Below are positions 6,134 to 6,244 of a stretch of 6,244 bases of DNA, in pieces (within the stretch, counting starts at the first letter, position 1; each line of letters begins with the position of its first letter). The notes beneath the pieces were generated by a model. That model made no database searches. It saw only the letters and a list, made by a program, of their open reading frames with translations, and was not told where the DNA came from. The stretch spans positions 1 to 6,244 of the forward strand of contig JANXSV010000233.1 of assembly GCA_025356505.1 (NCBI GenBank), written 5' to 3'. The translations under genes were made by a program, and so were the position numbers. The DNA is from Methylovirgula sp. (GTDB lineage: Bacteria; Pseudomonadota; Alphaproteobacteria; Rhizobiales; Beijerinckiaceae).

Positions 6134-6244
6134 ATGATCGGGAAGGCTTTTTTTGCGTCATTATGCATATGTATCGCGACTGCCAGCTCTGCCCTCCATG
6201 CTTCGCAAACCAAAATCGCCGTGGCAGCAAACTTCACCGCGCCT
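6134..6244 (+). CDS. modA: Molybdate ABC transporter periplasmic binding protein, ModA-like (3' partial)
   Basis: Only the first 37 residues are in the window. They show a short Sec signal peptide: Lys4, hydrophobic core AFFASLCICIATA (5-17), and likely cleavage after LHA (21-23). This is followed by a mature start KIAVAANFTAP (27-37), the characteristic first beta-strand and oxyanion-binding loop of ModA proteins. The protein should bind molybdate (or tungstate) in the periplasm and deliver it to the ModBC permease, whose genes would be expected further right. The ATG at 6134 has a good ribosome binding site, GGGAG (6124-6128), five bases ahead. It is transcribed divergently from the sugar operon and probably unrelated in function. 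With so little sequence, another group of the extracellular solute-binding proteins is possible. Two cysteines in the signal core are not followed by a lipobox, so it does not look like a lipoprotein. Confidence 0.75.
   Translation, partial: MIGKAFFASLCICIATASSALHASQTKIAVAANFTAP

Overview
The window looks like a moderately GC-rich Gram-negative chromosome segment, most probably from an alphaproteobacterium. This placement is an inference from protein style (a GH2 beta-mannosidase of the 'W-x-L-A-A ... VPGTVA' type, and a tandem alpha/beta hydrolase of the kind found beside polysaccharide genes) and was not tested by any search. No rRNA, tRNA, insertion sequence or CRISPR array is visible.

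Layout. Positions 1-2381 (+) hold a GH2 beta-mannosidase-like glycosidase whose first residues lie left of the window. It converges, with a 16-base gap, on a minus-strand gene (4209 down to 2398) for a protein with two alpha/beta-hydrolase domains. Next comes a 373-base gene-free stretch (4210-4582) unusually rich in sequence structure: a 16-base perfect palindrome, two mutually exclusive GGCC-based hairpins, a TTGA-N6-TCAA box, and an array of GGCCAA repeats spaced 10-11 bases apart. Upstream on the same strand lies a tight two-gene operon, a FucU/RbsD-family sugar mutarotase (5976-5521) followed by a PfkB/ribokinase-family sugar kinase (5524-4583), overlapping by the four bases ATGA. A 157-base divergent region then separates this operon from the start of a plus-strand gene (6134 to the window edge) whose signal peptide and first mature residues match ModA, the periplasmic molybdate-binding protein.

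How the genes fit together. The mutarotase and kinase form an obvious sugar-entry module: one interconverts the anomeric or ring forms of a free sugar, the other phosphorylates it. The exact sugar cannot be read from sequence; the mutarotase resembles L-fucose mutarotase while the kinase resembles ribokinase. The glycosidase could supply free sugars from mannose-containing glycans, but it is convergent and not part of the operon, so any link is inference. The ModA gene begins an unrelated molybdate-uptake locus.

The most unusual material is the 4373-4603 region (11 GGCC tetranucleotides in 229 bases, largely in helical phase) and the tandem hydrolase, in which neither nucleophile elbow shows a canonical GxSxG serine.
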